Origin: RUG695 sp050943135
GTDB lineage: Bacteria; Planctomycetota; Planctomycetia; Pirellulales; Thermoguttaceae
Length of the DNA stretch: 64,000 nt
Assembly: GCA_050943135.1 (NCBI GenBank)
Contig: JBMNOP010000006.1
Coordinates: 124,001 to 188,000 of the forward strand
Direction: 5' to 3'
Shown: positions 45,268 to 54,608 of the stretch, one piece after another
Layout of the letters: every line of letters starts with the position of its first letter
Numbering within the stretch: the stretch's first letter is position 1
Notes under the pieces: model-generated
Databases searched by the model: none
What the model was told of the DNA's origin: nothing
Seen by the model: only the letters and a program-made list of their open reading frames with translations
Made by a program: the position numbers and the translations under genes

Positions 45268-47125
45268 TGCGGCGTCCGGCGGATATCGAGATGAAACTCC
45301 ACCATATTCGGAAGGCGACTTTCCCGTTGCAGCCGGTGCCTTTGATTTTCTCCCGAAGACGGAAGAACCGGTAACCGAGGTTCCCGTAATCGAAACGGAG
45401 GTTGTACCCGGCGACCCGCTCTCGGAGCGTCTCGAAGCTTGTTTGTCTCATGCCGAAGGCGAGCGCGCGAATCTTCAGGAACTCTTTAAGCGTTCCCCCT
45501 GGCATATACGTCTTGTCGAGGCGATTCTCTCACGCCGCGGTATCGGGTCGCTGACAAGCCTTTTGGTTCATCTGGTCTTGTTAATTCTCTTGGCCCTCTG
45601 GGGACTCAATGTGCGAAGCGGATCACACGGCGATCCGCTTCAAGCCGGCTTTTCCGACGACGGCGATCTTTCGGCCCTCGACGGTATCGGCGACGATATC
45701 GACATGGCGAACCTGGACGTGGCTGAAACCGCTCCGGGCGAAACCATCCCGGAATACCTTCCCAGAGACAGCGCAAACGAAATGTTCGCGATCGACGGGA
45801 CGGCGATCGGCACCGAGCCGATGGATCTTGACTCGCTCGAACGGATCTACTCCGAACCGGGGGACGGTTTAGAGGAACTCGGTTCTCATTCGACGGGAAC
45901 AGCCACATCGGGACGTAACGCCGCGGCACGGCGTCACGGACTCCCGGGTCGGGAGGGAGACACCACTGACGCGAGTGAGGCAGCCGTCGAGGCGGGTCTG
46001 GCCTGGCTTGCGGCCCACCAACTTCCGGACGGAGGCTGGGCATTCGATCTGACATCACCCGACGATAACGGCCTGGACGGGGAATGTCGCGGGAGTTGTT
46101 CAAACTGCTATGCAACCTCGGGTGCGGGTCAGGTCCGTAATGGTCTCTATCCGGGCCGCATGGCGGCAACCGGTATTGCGCTTTTGGCGTTCCTCGGCGC
46201 GGGCTACGACCACCGCACTCCCGGTCTGTACCGACAAACGGTTGAAGACGGCTTACGTTACGTACGATACCGGGCGCGGCAGACGAGGTGCGGCCTCGAC
46301 CTGCGGGAAGAGGGGGAACGGTACGGGATGTACACACAAGCGATTGTCGCGGTCACGATCTGCGAAGCCTATGAATTGACCGGCGATCCCGAACTGAAGG
46401 CCCAGGCGCGCGACGCGACGGTCTTTATCATCAACTCACAACGAGATGACGGCGGCTGGCGTTACGAGGGGGCGCCGGACGTGAACTTTTTCAAGCACGT
46501 TCCCGGCGACACTTCGGTTGCCGGTTGGCAAATGCTCGCGCTCAAGTCGGCGATGTCCGCCGGATTCGAGTGTCCTCCCGAGGTGTTTTATAAGGCGGGG
46601 ATTTTCCTCGACACGGTACAGTCCGAGAACAACACACTCTATCGTTACCAGGCCCGAACCAACGAGGCGGTTTCGAAAATGTGGGGAACCACGGCGGTCG
46701 GCGTCCTGATGCGGGAGTACCTCGGCTGGAAGCGGAACCGGAAAGAAATGAAGCTGGCGACCAAACGTTTGGCCGGTTGGTTCGACGAGATGTACGCCAA
46801 TTGGAAACTGGCTAAAAAGGGGGCCACCGAAAACCGCGACGGTACTCAGATCGTTACCGAAGGACGGTTCCGCTACAACCTTTACTTTGCCTATTACGCC
46901 GCGATCGCGCTGCACCACACCGGTGGTTCGATCTGGCACAGAACCTATGCCAAAACCCGTGACTTCCTCATCGAAACCCAAAATCAGGGAGAGGTCAATC
47001 CGCACGAAAAAGGGAGTTGGCTCTTCTACGATCGTTATCTTAACGACGGCGGACGCCTCTTAAACACCGCAATCTGCGTTCTGATCCTCGAGACCCCCTA
47101 CCGATACCTGCCGATGTATAGGTAG
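45245..47125 (+). CDS. Squalene-cyclase/prenyltransferase-repeat membrane protein
   Basis: 626 aa. The frame has no ATG before residue 153, so TTG 45245, overlapping gltA, is the only available start near the left edge. Residues 1-100 are acidic and cytoplasmic-looking; one TM helix lies at about 103-121 (LTSLLVHLVLLILLALWG); an acidic linker leads to an α/α-barrel type domain (about 235-626) with QW-like motifs (LPDGGWAF, RDDGGWRYEG). A Cys cluster CRGSCSNC sits at about 280-287. The catalytic DxDD motif of squalene-hopene cyclases was not found, so cyclase activity is doubtful; it may be a binding or scaffold version of the fold. Confidence 0.8.
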   Translation: MKFPSEGDAASGGYRDETPPYSEGDFPVAAGAFDFLPKTEEPVTEVPVIETEVVPGDPLSERLEACLSHAEGERANLQELFKRSPWHIRLVEAILSRRGIGSLTSLLVHLVLLILLALWGLNVRSGSHGDPLQAGFSDDGDLSALDGIGDDIDMANLDVAETAPGETIPEYLPRDSANEMFAIDGTAIGTEPMDLDSLERIYSEPGDGLEELGSHSTGTATSGRNAAARRHGLPGREGDTTDASEAAVEAGLAWLAAHQLPDGGWAFDLTSPDDNGLDGECRGSCSNCYATSGAGQVRNGLYPGRMAATGIALLAFLGAGYDHRTPGLYRQTVEDGLRYVRYRARQTRCGLDLREEGERYGMYTQAIVAVTICEAYELTGDPELKAQARDATVFIINSQRDDGGWRYEGAPDVNFFKHVPGDTSVAGWQMLALKSAMSAGFECPPEVFYKAGIFLDTVQSENNTLYRYQARTNEAVSKMWGTTAVGVLMREYLGWKRNRKEMKLATKRLAGWFDEMYANWKLAKKGATENRDGTQIVTEGRFRYNLYFAYYAAIALHHTGGSIWHRTYAKTRDFLIETQNQGEVNPHEKGSWLFYDRYLNDGGRLLNTAICVLILETPYRYLPMYR

Positions 47126-47548
47126 TCGGTTCTAAAAACTTGCCCCGCACACTTTTTCATACTCGGCCGCGCACCATCTCAAAGATTCTTGACGCTATCC
47201 AGCACCGCAGGGTGATCGATGATTTTCGCTTCCGATTTTTCACAGGTACAGGTAATAAATCCGAGGAAAATCGTTGCTTCATCCCCCTGCCCGTCGTTAT
47301 TCTCGGCACCCCTTCCTCGAGGGCCTTGCGGGAGCACTCTCCTGGGCAGCGGCCCGGGCATAAGTCGCCTCGACCGGAGTGCCGTTGCGCCGAGAGGTGA
47401 GAAACAAATTTCCGATTCACCGCCAAGAAAAGGCCCCTTTGCGCGTCGCCTATTTTCAAAATCCGGTTATAATGGGAAAGAGTCACGCGTTATTGCGCAT
47501 CTGGGGTTTCCCCGCAAGGTTTCCTTGGTGGTTTCCGGCCAATTTGAT
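47126..47548. other. 423-base gap before apbE
   Basis: No gene recognised. A TATAAT at 47468-47473 about 75 bases before apbE may be its -10 element, without a clear -35. Short frames on both strands have no ribosome site or family motif. Confidence 0.4.
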
Positions 47549-48694
47549 ATGCGTTTATTCTCCCAGTTTCCGAAGGCCGTCGTTCCGGCGGCGGTCTTTT
47601 TCCTTCCAATGGTTGCCGCAGCTCTCCTTTCGGCCGGGGAACCGGTCCGATATGAGTACCTGCAAGAAAAGATGGCGGTACCGGTTCGGGTGGTTTTCTA
47701 CACCGAGAATCCCGATCTGGCGGCAGTAGCCCAAGAGGCGGTCTATCGCCGTTTCGACGAACTCAACGAAATCATGAGCGACTACAACCCGGAAAGCGAA
47801 ATCGTGCGGGCCTGTCGCGAAAGCGGCGAGACGGGCGAGCCGGTTCCGATCGACGACGCGCTCTACGCCGTCTTGGCCAAGTCACGGGAAATGAACCGGA
47901 TCACCGGCGGGACGTTCGATATTTCGGTCTCGCCGGTCGTCAAGCTCTGGCGTCGGAGCCGTATTTTCGGTCGTCGCCCCCCCGAAAAGTATCTGGACCG
48001 GGCCAAAATGCTTGTCGGTAACGAAAATTGGGAACTCCTCGAGCCCGGATCGTTGGGCGAAGGAGAACCACGTGGCGCGCTCCGGGTCCTGAAAAAAGAT
48101 GTTCGGCTCGACCTGGGGGGAATTGCCAAGGGGTACGCAATCGACGAGGGGATTCGCATTCTCAAAGAGTTCGGGATTTGCGCGGCGCTGATCGATGCCG
48201 GCGGGGATATCCGCGTCACGGCCGCCCCGCCGGATGCGGAAGGGTGGACGATCGGCGGAGTTTCTTTCTCGACGGAGGGGAAGGCGGCCTACCACCTGAC
48301 ATTGGTCGATGCCGCGATCGCCACGAGCGGTGATATGTTCCAGCACTTTGAGATTGACGCGGTTCGCTACTCCCATATCATCGACCCACGCAACGGCGAG
48401 CCTCTGACCCGTCGGTCGACCGTCAGTATCTTGGCGCCCGATGCCACCACGGCCGACGCCCTGGCGAGCGGGATCAGCGTACTGGGGCCCGAACAGGGGG
48501 TCGCCCTGGCCGAGTCCCTCCCGGGTATTGAGGCGATCGTGATCACGGACCCGGCGGACTGTGCAACCTCGCACGCCTCTTCGCCGGAAGGGGCGCCAAA
48601 TCAGGCCGAGACACCGCAGATTACCGCCTCCGGTCGGTTCATTCAGTGTCGCAGCGAGATGATGAAAAAAGAGGAATCCGTCGAATCTCCGTGA
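47549..48694 (+). CDS. apbE: ApbE-type FAD:protein FMN transferase
   Basis: 381 aa. It attaches FMN from FAD to Thr/Ser of redox proteins in the periplasm. Start ATG 47549 gives a signal peptide (FPKAVVPAAVFFLPMVAAALLSA); the frame continues upstream to 47219 but that part is not protein-like. Conserved: IMSDYNPESEIVR, TGGTFDISVSPVVKLW, LDLGGIAKGYAID, ALIDAGGDIRV, the metal/flavin motif HIIDPRNGEPL, and DATTADALASG. The C-terminal 40 residues are family-divergent. No Rnf/Nqr or FMN-bind target is adjacent. A strong promoter for phoH starts 63 bases after the stop. Confidence 0.92.
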   Translation: MRLFSQFPKAVVPAAVFFLPMVAAALLSAGEPVRYEYLQEKMAVPVRVVFYTENPDLAAVAQEAVYRRFDELNEIMSDYNPESEIVRACRESGETGEPVPIDDALYAVLAKSREMNRITGGTFDISVSPVVKLWRRSRIFGRRPPEKYLDRAKMLVGNENWELLEPGSLGEGEPRGALRVLKKDVRLDLGGIAKGYAIDEGIRILKEFGICAALIDAGGDIRVTAAPPDAEGWTIGGVSFSTEGKAAYHLTLVDAAIATSGDMFQHFEIDAVRYSHIIDPRNGEPLTRRSTVSILAPDATTADALASGISVLGPEQGVALAESLPGIEAIVITDPADCATSHASSPEGAPNQAETPQITASGRFIQCRSEMMKKEESVESP

Positions 48695-48756
48695 AAGGAG
48701 CGGGGAAACCGCAGATGTTCTCTCCGGCCGAGACTTCTTCGGCTAAGCAGGGCTTA

Positions 48757-48785
48757 TTGACAGGTTTACCTTGCTGCTGTAAAAT
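48757..48785 (+). promoter_or_regulatory. Strong consensus promoter ahead of phoH
   Basis: TTGACA (48757-48762), 17-base spacer, TAAAAT (48780-48785): the best σ70-type match in this window. Transcription would begin near 48792, about 225 bases before the phoH ATG. Confidence 0.7.
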
Positions 48786-48791
48786 TGCGCT

Positions 48792-49015
48792 GTTGTTGAC
48801 GGTTGTCCCGGTCGGGTGTGACCATAAACACTCTCTTGCCCGATACCGCCATCTTGACAGTGGACAGCCTCACCTGCCTGTGCTCCCGGCTCCTCTTGAA
48901 AACCCGCCTTTGCGTGTCTTCCGGGGATCGGGGGGGAGGCTCACGGTGGGCGCTGTAAACAACGTGTACGCTGCGCTTCTTGCCTTTCGGGCAAGTCTGC
49001 CCGTAGCGCCCCTTT
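48792..49015 (+). ncRNA. Candidate structured leader RNA (or small RNA) upstream of phoH
   Basis: A non-coding stretch of about 224 bases after the consensus promoter. Near its 3' end an outer stem GCGCT (48973-48977)/AGCGC (49005-49009) encloses two mutually exclusive hairpins: CTTGCC (48979-48984)/GGCAAG (48990-48995) and GGGCA (48989-48993)/TGCCC (48998-49002). It ends six bases before the start codon and there is no Shine-Dalgarno sequence. No match to SRP, RNase P, tmRNA or 6S signatures was recognised. Confidence 0.4.
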
Positions 49016-49984
49016 ATGGAAAATATCGAAGAAGCAAAGGTACCGATCCCGAGTCGTCAGGTCCTCCAAAATATTTTCGGAGCGAGCGACGAGTACCTCA
49101 GGGTCATCCGCAAAACGCTCAGAGTTCGTGTCGCCCAAGACGGCGACTCTCTGGTAATCCGGGGGACAGAGCCCGGCTCGGCGGCCAAAGGAGCCCGTTT
49201 GATCGACGGTCTCCGGAAAACCGCGTCGTTTCGGGGCGAGATGCTCTCGCTAGACGACGTTGTCTGCGCCCTTTCTGAAATTGAACGAGATCGTCCCATC
49301 TCGCACACAGCTCCGATCGAAGTGTACGGTGGTAAACGGATCAGCCCACGTACCGCCGGGCAGGCAGACTACGTTGCCCTTTTACGTTGTAAAGAAGTCG
49401 TTTTCTGTTGCGGTCCGGCCGGGACGGGAAAGACCTATTTGGCCGTTGCCCGCGCCGTGGAAGCGCTCCGTACCGAGGGGATCAAAAAGATCGTTCTGGT
49501 TCGCCCCGCCGTCGAAGCGGGAGAGAGTCTCGGGTTTCTTCCGGGCGATCTGCGCGACAAGGTCAACCCCTACCTACGCCCCCTTTTTGACGCGCTGGCC
49601 GATATGATTCAGCCCGAGATGCTGACCCGCTACCGCGCAGAAGACCGTATTGAGGTGATTCCGCTAGCCTACATGCGCGGCAGGACGCTCAATAACGCTT
49701 ATATTATCCTGGACGAGGCCCAAAATACCACAGTCTCTCAAATGAAGATGTTCCTCACCCGTATGGGGGAAGGTTCTCGGATCGCTGTCTGCGGGGATGC
49801 CACCCAGGTGGATCTCCCCTCGCACAAAAAGAGCGGTCTGGCCGACGCCCTGGCACGGCTTGGCCGTATCGGCGGTATCGGGCAGATCACGCTGACTGGC
49901 GATGACATTGTTCGCCACGATCTTGTTCAGAAGATCGTCTGCGCGTATGAACAGCCGGACGAGGGTTCACCAACCACAAGGTAA
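49016..49984 (+). CDS. phoH: PhoH family ATPase/RNA helicase-like protein
   Basis: 322 aa. Cytoplasmic P-loop ATPase of the PhoH/YbeZ type, linked to RNA metabolism. The N-terminal KH-like region (1-100) precedes the ATPase: Walker A GPAGTGKTYLA (about 133-143), VLVRPAVEAGESLGFLPGD, IIPLAYMRGRTLNN-type segment, Walker B YIILDEAQNT, and GDATQVDLP. The start ATG 49016 has no Shine-Dalgarno sequence and lies just after a hairpin, so translation may be controlled by the leader. It heads the conserved phoH-pgpH-ybeY cluster, with pgpH eight bases downstream. Confidence 0.94.
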   Translation: MENIEEAKVPIPSRQVLQNIFGASDEYLRVIRKTLRVRVAQDGDSLVIRGTEPGSAAKGARLIDGLRKTASFRGEMLSLDDVVCALSEIERDRPISHTAPIEVYGGKRISPRTAGQADYVALLRCKEVVFCCGPAGTGKTYLAVARAVEALRTEGIKKIVLVRPAVEAGESLGFLPGDLRDKVNPYLRPLFDALADMIQPEMLTRYRAEDRIEVIPLAYMRGRTLNNAYIILDEAQNTTVSQMKMFLTRMGEGSRIAVCGDATQVDLPSHKKSGLADALARLGRIGGIGQITLTGDDIVRHDLVQKIVCAYEQPDEGSPTTR

Positions 49985-49992
49985 ATGATTCC

Positions 49993-52329
49993 ATGTTATT
50001 TGGGCACTTTCGCAGTAAACGCGACAACTTCATCGCCGCACGTCTCCCGAAAAAAGGGATCGTCGAAGGGCTTCGGATATGTACCAAAGACCTCCATCTC
50101 GGCCGGTGTCTTATCCTTTGGGCGCTGACCTCGATTTTTCTCTGTGTCGCGGTTCGGGCGTGGCATCCTCCCTTTCCCTTTGTCGGCGGCTCGCGACCAA
50201 ACCGTGACATCGTTTGCACAACACATTTCACGGTCGAAAACACCTCGATGACGACCGAAGATAAAAGGGTGGCCCGATTCGAAACCCCCCACGTCTACGT
50301 AAACGACCCGCAAAAGTTGGCTCAATTCAAAGAGGTTTTGACCAATCGGGTTAGGTCGATCCTGACCTCGACCACCTACGAGGCAATGTCCGAAGACGAT
50401 AAGTCGGCGTGGCGTCTTTTCCTGGACGATGACGCCGATGACGCCCAGGCCGAAGCCGCTCTGCGAAACTTCAAAGAGACCCTGGCCGAAGACCAGGAAC
50501 TCAAAGCGTTTAAGGCGGCGATCGACAAGGCGTTTCAGTCTTATGCCGCCAACGGGATTCTCCTCAAACTCCATCCGGCCAGAGAAGGGAACCAAGAAAC
50601 GATACGTATCTACGATTCCGGCTCTTCCCCCGAAGAAGCCCGGACAGTTCCGGCTCGAGATGTCCTGATCGGGAACATGTTCCAGATCAAAGACATTCTG
50701 CACTGGGACTATTCCAAAGATACCGCACAGCTCATCTTCAACTGGATCAAGAAATGTGCCGAAGGGGACGTGACCGACACGACCCTTCCGCCACTTTCGA
50801 CGCTGACCGAAGACCTCGAGGCGACGCGCAACGCGCAAAACGAGGCCGAGAGACTCGTCCCCCCCCACGAGATTCGTTATGAACCGGGCAAACCGATTGT
50901 CCGCAGTGGCGAGCTGATCAATTCCGATATGCTTCTGCTCCTTTCCAAGGAACACCAGGCGATCCTTAAAAATCTTTCGCTTGGGACGGAAATCCGCCGA
51001 GCCTTCGGTTTCTTCCTGTTGGTTTTTGCGTCCACCCTCCTGATTAACATCGTGATCATCCGTTCCCAAAAAAAGCAACCGCGCCGCAAAGAGACGGGCG
51101 CTGTAAAAATATCGCTGACGGTCTACCTCTTTATGATCGCCGTCTTGCTTCTCGGGAAGTTTCTGCGACACTACTATCACGGTCAGTTCGGGTTGTTGGA
51201 AATGATTCCGCTTTTGGTTTTCGCCCAGATCTTGACCATCGCCCTTTACTGGGAGATCGGTTTTATCATCAGTCTTCTGCTGGTGCTGATTCTCTCGGTC
51301 TCAAGCACCAACGATATTGCCCCCTTCCTGGTTATGGCCGTGACCATGTCGCTTTCGACCTTTTTAACGAGAAACATCGAACAGCGAACCGACATCCTTT
51401 TCCGATCTCTGGCGGTGATGGTTGTTACCTTTGTCATCTCGGTCAGTGTCTCGTTTCTGGAAGCCTTTGCCCTTCCCGGGGAACTCCTAAGAAACGCCAC
51501 ATTCAATGCTGTCTGGGTTTTGGCTGCGGCACTGATCACCGAGGCAATTCTTCCGTTTCTCGAAAGGTTTTGTGGTGTCTTGACCCCGATGCGTCTGGTC
51601 GAGATGGGGAACCCGTCAAACCCGATCCTTCAGACGCTCAACAATAAGGCACCGGCGACCTACAACCATTCGATGGCGACCGCGATGATCGCCGAAAACG
51701 CCGCCGAAGAGGTCGGCGCGCAAACACGCCTGGTTCGTGTCGGCGCATATTTCCACGACATCGGCAAAGCGATACGGCCGGAATACTTTACCGAGAACCA
51801 GCAACACGGCGTCGATCCCCATACCGGACTGAAACCGAAGAGGAGTTCCGAAATCATCATCTCACACATCAAAGACGGTGTGAGTATGGCCGAGAACAAC
51901 TATAAACTGCCGAAACAGGTGGTCGACCTGATCAAACAGCATCACGGCACATTCCCTGTCTCTTACTTCTACGAAAAGGCAAAAGCCGAATGTGAAAAGA
52001 ACGGCGAACCGGAACTTTCCATCGACGAATTTCGTTATCCCGGACCGATCCCGCAATCAAAAGAGGCTGCGATCCTGATGATCGCCGATGCGATCGAAAG
52101 CGCCAGTCGGAGCATGAAAGATGCCGATAAAGGGAATCTTCGGAACATGCTTCACAACATCGTTCAGAACCGAATCCAAGACGGCCAGTTCAACGAATGC
52201 GGCCTTACCCTCGGTGAAATCCAGAAGATCGAGATGAACATGCTTGCCTCGGTCCTCGCGATGAACCACCAGCGGATCAAGTATCCCGGCCAGGACGCGG
52301 CGAAAAAAGACGAGCCGAAGAAAGCGTAA
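49993..52329 (+). CDS. pgpH: 7TM-HD phosphohydrolase (PgpH type, probable cyclic-di-AMP phosphodiesterase)
   Basis: 778 aa. N-terminal TM (ILWALTSIFLCVAVRA), an extracellular 7TMR-HDED domain to about residue 330, seven TM helices at about 335-520, then a cytoplasmic HD domain with NHS…, YFHDIGK, HIKDG, KQHHG and IADAIESASRSM, which supply the metal ligands. PgpH enzymes hydrolyse c-di-AMP to pApA; the assignment is by family and by the phoH-ybeY neighbourhood. It lies eight bases after phoH and 34 before ybeY, so one operon is likely. Confidence 0.93.
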   Translation: MLFGHFRSKRDNFIAARLPKKGIVEGLRICTKDLHLGRCLILWALTSIFLCVAVRAWHPPFPFVGGSRPNRDIVCTTHFTVENTSMTTEDKRVARFETPHVYVNDPQKLAQFKEVLTNRVRSILTSTTYEAMSEDDKSAWRLFLDDDADDAQAEAALRNFKETLAEDQELKAFKAAIDKAFQSYAANGILLKLHPAREGNQETIRIYDSGSSPEEARTVPARDVLIGNMFQIKDILHWDYSKDTAQLIFNWIKKCAEGDVTDTTLPPLSTLTEDLEATRNAQNEAERLVPPHEIRYEPGKPIVRSGELINSDMLLLLSKEHQAILKNLSLGTEIRRAFGFFLLVFASTLLINIVIIRSQKKQPRRKETGAVKISLTVYLFMIAVLLLGKFLRHYYHGQFGLLEMIPLLVFAQILTIALYWEIGFIISLLLVLILSVSSTNDIAPFLVMAVTMSLSTFLTRNIEQRTDILFRSLAVMVVTFVISVSVSFLEAFALPGELLRNATFNAVWVLAAALITEAILPFLERFCGVLTPMRLVEMGNPSNPILQTLNNKAPATYNHSMATAMIAENAAEEVGAQTRLVRVGAYFHDIGKAIRPEYFTENQQHGVDPHTGLKPKRSSEIIISHIKDGVSMAENNYKLPKQVVDLIKQHHGTFPVSYFYEKAKAECEKNGEPELSIDEFRYPGPIPQSKEAAILMIADAIESASRSMKDADKGNLRNMLHNIVQNRIQDGQFNECGLTLGEIQKIEMNMLASVLAMNHQRIKYPGQDAAKKDEPKKA

Positions 52330-52363
52330 ATCTTTCTCCCTTCAGAGAAGAAAGGTTTCTTTT

Positions 52364-52840
52364 GTGAAAGAAGTGCGTGTCGAAATCGGGAACGAGTCGA
52401 GAATAGTCCCGTTTGACGAAGAGCGGGGCGCGGGCCTTGTCCGTCGTATCCTGACCGATGCGGGGTTCCGCCGTGGGCTGGTCGAAGTAACGATCACCAA
52501 CAATCCTTCGATACATCGCCTGAACGCGCAGTCTCTCGGCCACGATTATCCGACCGATGTTTTGGCTTTTGAAACGGAATGTGACCCGGAATCCGGACTC
52601 CTCGAAGGGAACGTGATTGTCAGTGACGAGACGGCCGCCGAACGGGCCGCCGACTACGGCTGGTCGGCAGAATCGGAACTTCTCCTTTATGTGGTACACG
52701 GCGCTCTTCACCTGGTCGGATACAACGACCACACCCAGGACGACGAGCCGCAGATGCGTGCCAAAGAGCGGGAATACCTCGCGCTGGTCGGGATCACGGA
52801 AGTCGCCGGGCCCGACGATCTCGGGAAAAAAGAGGACTGA
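52364..52840 (+). CDS. ybeY: Endoribonuclease YbeY
   Basis: 158 aa. Zinc-dependent RNase for 16S rRNA 3'-end maturation and 70S quality control. Start is GTG 52364 with AAGG upstream. Conserved: ITNNPSIHRLN, DYPTDVLAFE, GNVIVSDE, and the metal motif HGALHLVGYNDH (His112, His116, His123). The third His is one residue further than in the E. coli-type H-x3-H-x5-H arrangement, through an extra Asn/Asp. Last gene of the phoH-pgpH-ybeY cluster; the convergent hsp70 gene ends 72 bases downstream. Confidence 0.94.
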   Translation: MKEVRVEIGNESRIVPFDEERGAGLVRRILTDAGFRRGLVEVTITNNPSIHRLNAQSLGHDYPTDVLAFETECDPESGLLEGNVIVSDETAAERAADYGWSAESELLLYVVHGALHLVGYNDHTQDDEPQMRAKEREYLALVGITEVAGPDDLGKKED

Positions 52841-52912
52841 GCGCCCTCAGGCGATCTGAATCGGTGGCTCGCGTACGTTGCTCCGGCACAGGTCGTCGTG
52901 CCCCTTGCTCCC

Positions 52913-54490
52913 CTATTCGATCGAATACTCTTCGGCCCGAAGGGTAAAGTCGTTGATCTGGTTGTCGGTTAAGGTTCCTTTGCGTTCGATGTTGATCTTC
53001 GCTTCATGCCCTCCTGCCTTTTCACGCGCCGAGACCGAGATGCGCCCCGCCTTATCGAAAGCGTAGGTCACCTCGACGAGCGTCCCTTTCGGCAGATTCG
53101 GAGGCAGGTCGGTGATCCGGCATCTCCCCAAGAGAGAGCAGGCTTTCGGGTCGGGCGCATCCCCTTCGAGAACCTGAATCGAGATCCGTTCCTGGTTTTC
53201 CTTGTTCGTCTTGAAAGTACGTGTTAGCGAGAAGGGAAGGGGCGTGTTTTTCGGGATCATGATATTGTTGACCACACAATTTTTTGCTGGGTCGGTCGCG
53301 ACAACTCCCAACGCGTGGGAGTTGACATCCTCTTGGTGGATGTTTTTCAGGAGTTTTTGAACGCGGTCGGTCAACCTCTGGTTGGGATTATATTTTGCCT
53401 CGAGAATCGCGGCGTGGATAGCAGCGCCCCTTGCCACGGCGGTGTGCGGGTCGAGGGCAGGATTCACATACGGTTTGACGCCGGTGAGCTTTTCGAGCAT
53501 TTCCGAAACTTGCGGCATCAGGGTCGAACCGCCGACCAAAACGATGGCATCTAACTGGGCGAATTTCATTCCGGCCTGTTCCAACACGGCCGCGGCCGTA
53601 TCGCATGTCCGCTGGAGAAGGTCTTTCGTCAAATCTTCAAACAGCTCGCGGGTGACCGGAACCGAGAGGCGGTGTCCTTCGTAACGGCAGGTAATATTGG
53701 TCGACGGTTTGGTTGTCAGCGCGATTTTTGCCGTATCACAGTCGTTGCGCAAAATCTGAATCGCCTGTGCCGAGAGCGAGGGGTCGGTGCCGAATTTTTC
53801 CTGAAACTTTTCACAGACATAGTTTGCCAGCCGGTCGCTCCAGTCAACCCCGCCAAGCTTAACGTCACCGTCGGTCGCGATGGCCCGAAAATGATTTCCG
53901 TTGTATTCCACGAGGGTCGAGTCGAACGTGCCGCCCCCCAGGTCGTAAATCAGAACCCGGCGCGATTTTTTATCGGGCATTTCATACCCGAGCTCCCCGC
54001 GATGCCACGCGTAGGTCAGCGCGGCGGCGGTCGGTTCGTTGATGATATCGATCACATTCAGTCCGGCGATTTTTCCGGCGTCTTGGGTTGCTTTCCGACG
54101 GGAATCGTTGAAGTAATACGGGACGGTAATGACCGCGTTAGCGATCGGGCCCAAGATCCGTTCGCCATCTTGCTTGAGCTTGCGTAAGATCAGCGACGAG
54201 ATGAACTCCGGGGTGATTTCGTGGCCGTCAAACGTCCGTTTATAGGCAATATCCCCCATCCTCCGTTTGATTCGTTCGACGACGTTTTCCGGGTCTTCCA
54301 TGGCGGCGCGACTTCGATTCGGCCCGATGACGACATGTTTGTTTTCGGTCAGCAGGATAAGACTGGCGGTTTCGATATCGCCGTCTTCGTTTTGAATGGG
54401 AACTGGTTCACCTTCGTCATTGACCTGTGCCAATGCCGAAAAGGTGGTGCCCAAGTCGATCCCAACCGTATTCCCCGGTAAAAATTCCAT
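52913..54490 (-). CDS. Hsp70-family chaperone without the C-terminal lid
   Basis: 525 aa. ATG 54490 (MEFLPGNTVGIDLGTTFS) is preceded by GGAG; the frame to 54547 adds an Arg-rich run that is unlikely to be translated. Nucleotide-binding domain: phosphate-1 GIDLGTTFS, INEPTAAALTYAW, phosphate-2 YDLGGGTFD, adenosine motif IVLVGGSTLMP. The β-substrate domain runs from about 375 to 515, and the protein then stops, without the helical lid and acidic tail of DnaK (about 640 aa). Such short Hsp70s (HscC-like) work with dedicated J-proteins; none is adjacent. It has its own promoter. Confidence 0.9.
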   Translation of the reverse strand: MEFLPGNTVGIDLGTTFSALAQVNDEGEPVPIQNEDGDIETASLILLTENKHVVIGPNRSRAAMEDPENVVERIKRRMGDIAYKRTFDGHEITPEFISSLILRKLKQDGERILGPIANAVITVPYYFNDSRRKATQDAGKIAGLNVIDIINEPTAAALTYAWHRGELGYEMPDKKSRRVLIYDLGGGTFDSTLVEYNGNHFRAIATDGDVKLGGVDWSDRLANYVCEKFQEKFGTDPSLSAQAIQILRNDCDTAKIALTTKPSTNITCRYEGHRLSVPVTRELFEDLTKDLLQRTCDTAAAVLEQAGMKFAQLDAIVLVGGSTLMPQVSEMLEKLTGVKPYVNPALDPHTAVARGAAIHAAILEAKYNPNQRLTDRVQKLLKNIHQEDVNSHALGVVATDPAKNCVVNNIMIPKNTPLPFSLTRTFKTNKENQERISIQVLEGDAPDPKACSLLGRCRITDLPPNLPKGTLVEVTYAFDKAGRISVSAREKAGGHEAKINIERKGTLTDNQINDFTLRAEEYSIE

Positions 54491-54579
54491 GGCGGCTCCG
54501 CGGTTTGCTCGTCGACGCCTGCGTTTTATCGCCGCAGGCAGTTTCACTTTCGAGGTCTTTCCACCTCTCCCATCTCCAT

Positions 54580-54608
54580 ATTTTAACGAAAAGAAAAACG
54601 AAAATCAA
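54580..54608 (-). promoter_or_regulatory. Promoter of the Hsp70-like gene
   Basis: Minus strand: -35 TTGATT (54608-54603), 17-base spacer, -10 TAAAAT (54585-54580), about 90 bases upstream of the ATG. No CIRCE-type inverted repeat was seen. Confidence 0.6.

Noticed and set aside
48646..49278. 210-aa frame with a lipoprotein-like stretch (LLTVVPVGC) before phoH
   Set aside because: No ribosome site at its possible starts; it overlaps the phoH coding region out of frame and the consensus promoter. Coincidental hydrophobic stretch.
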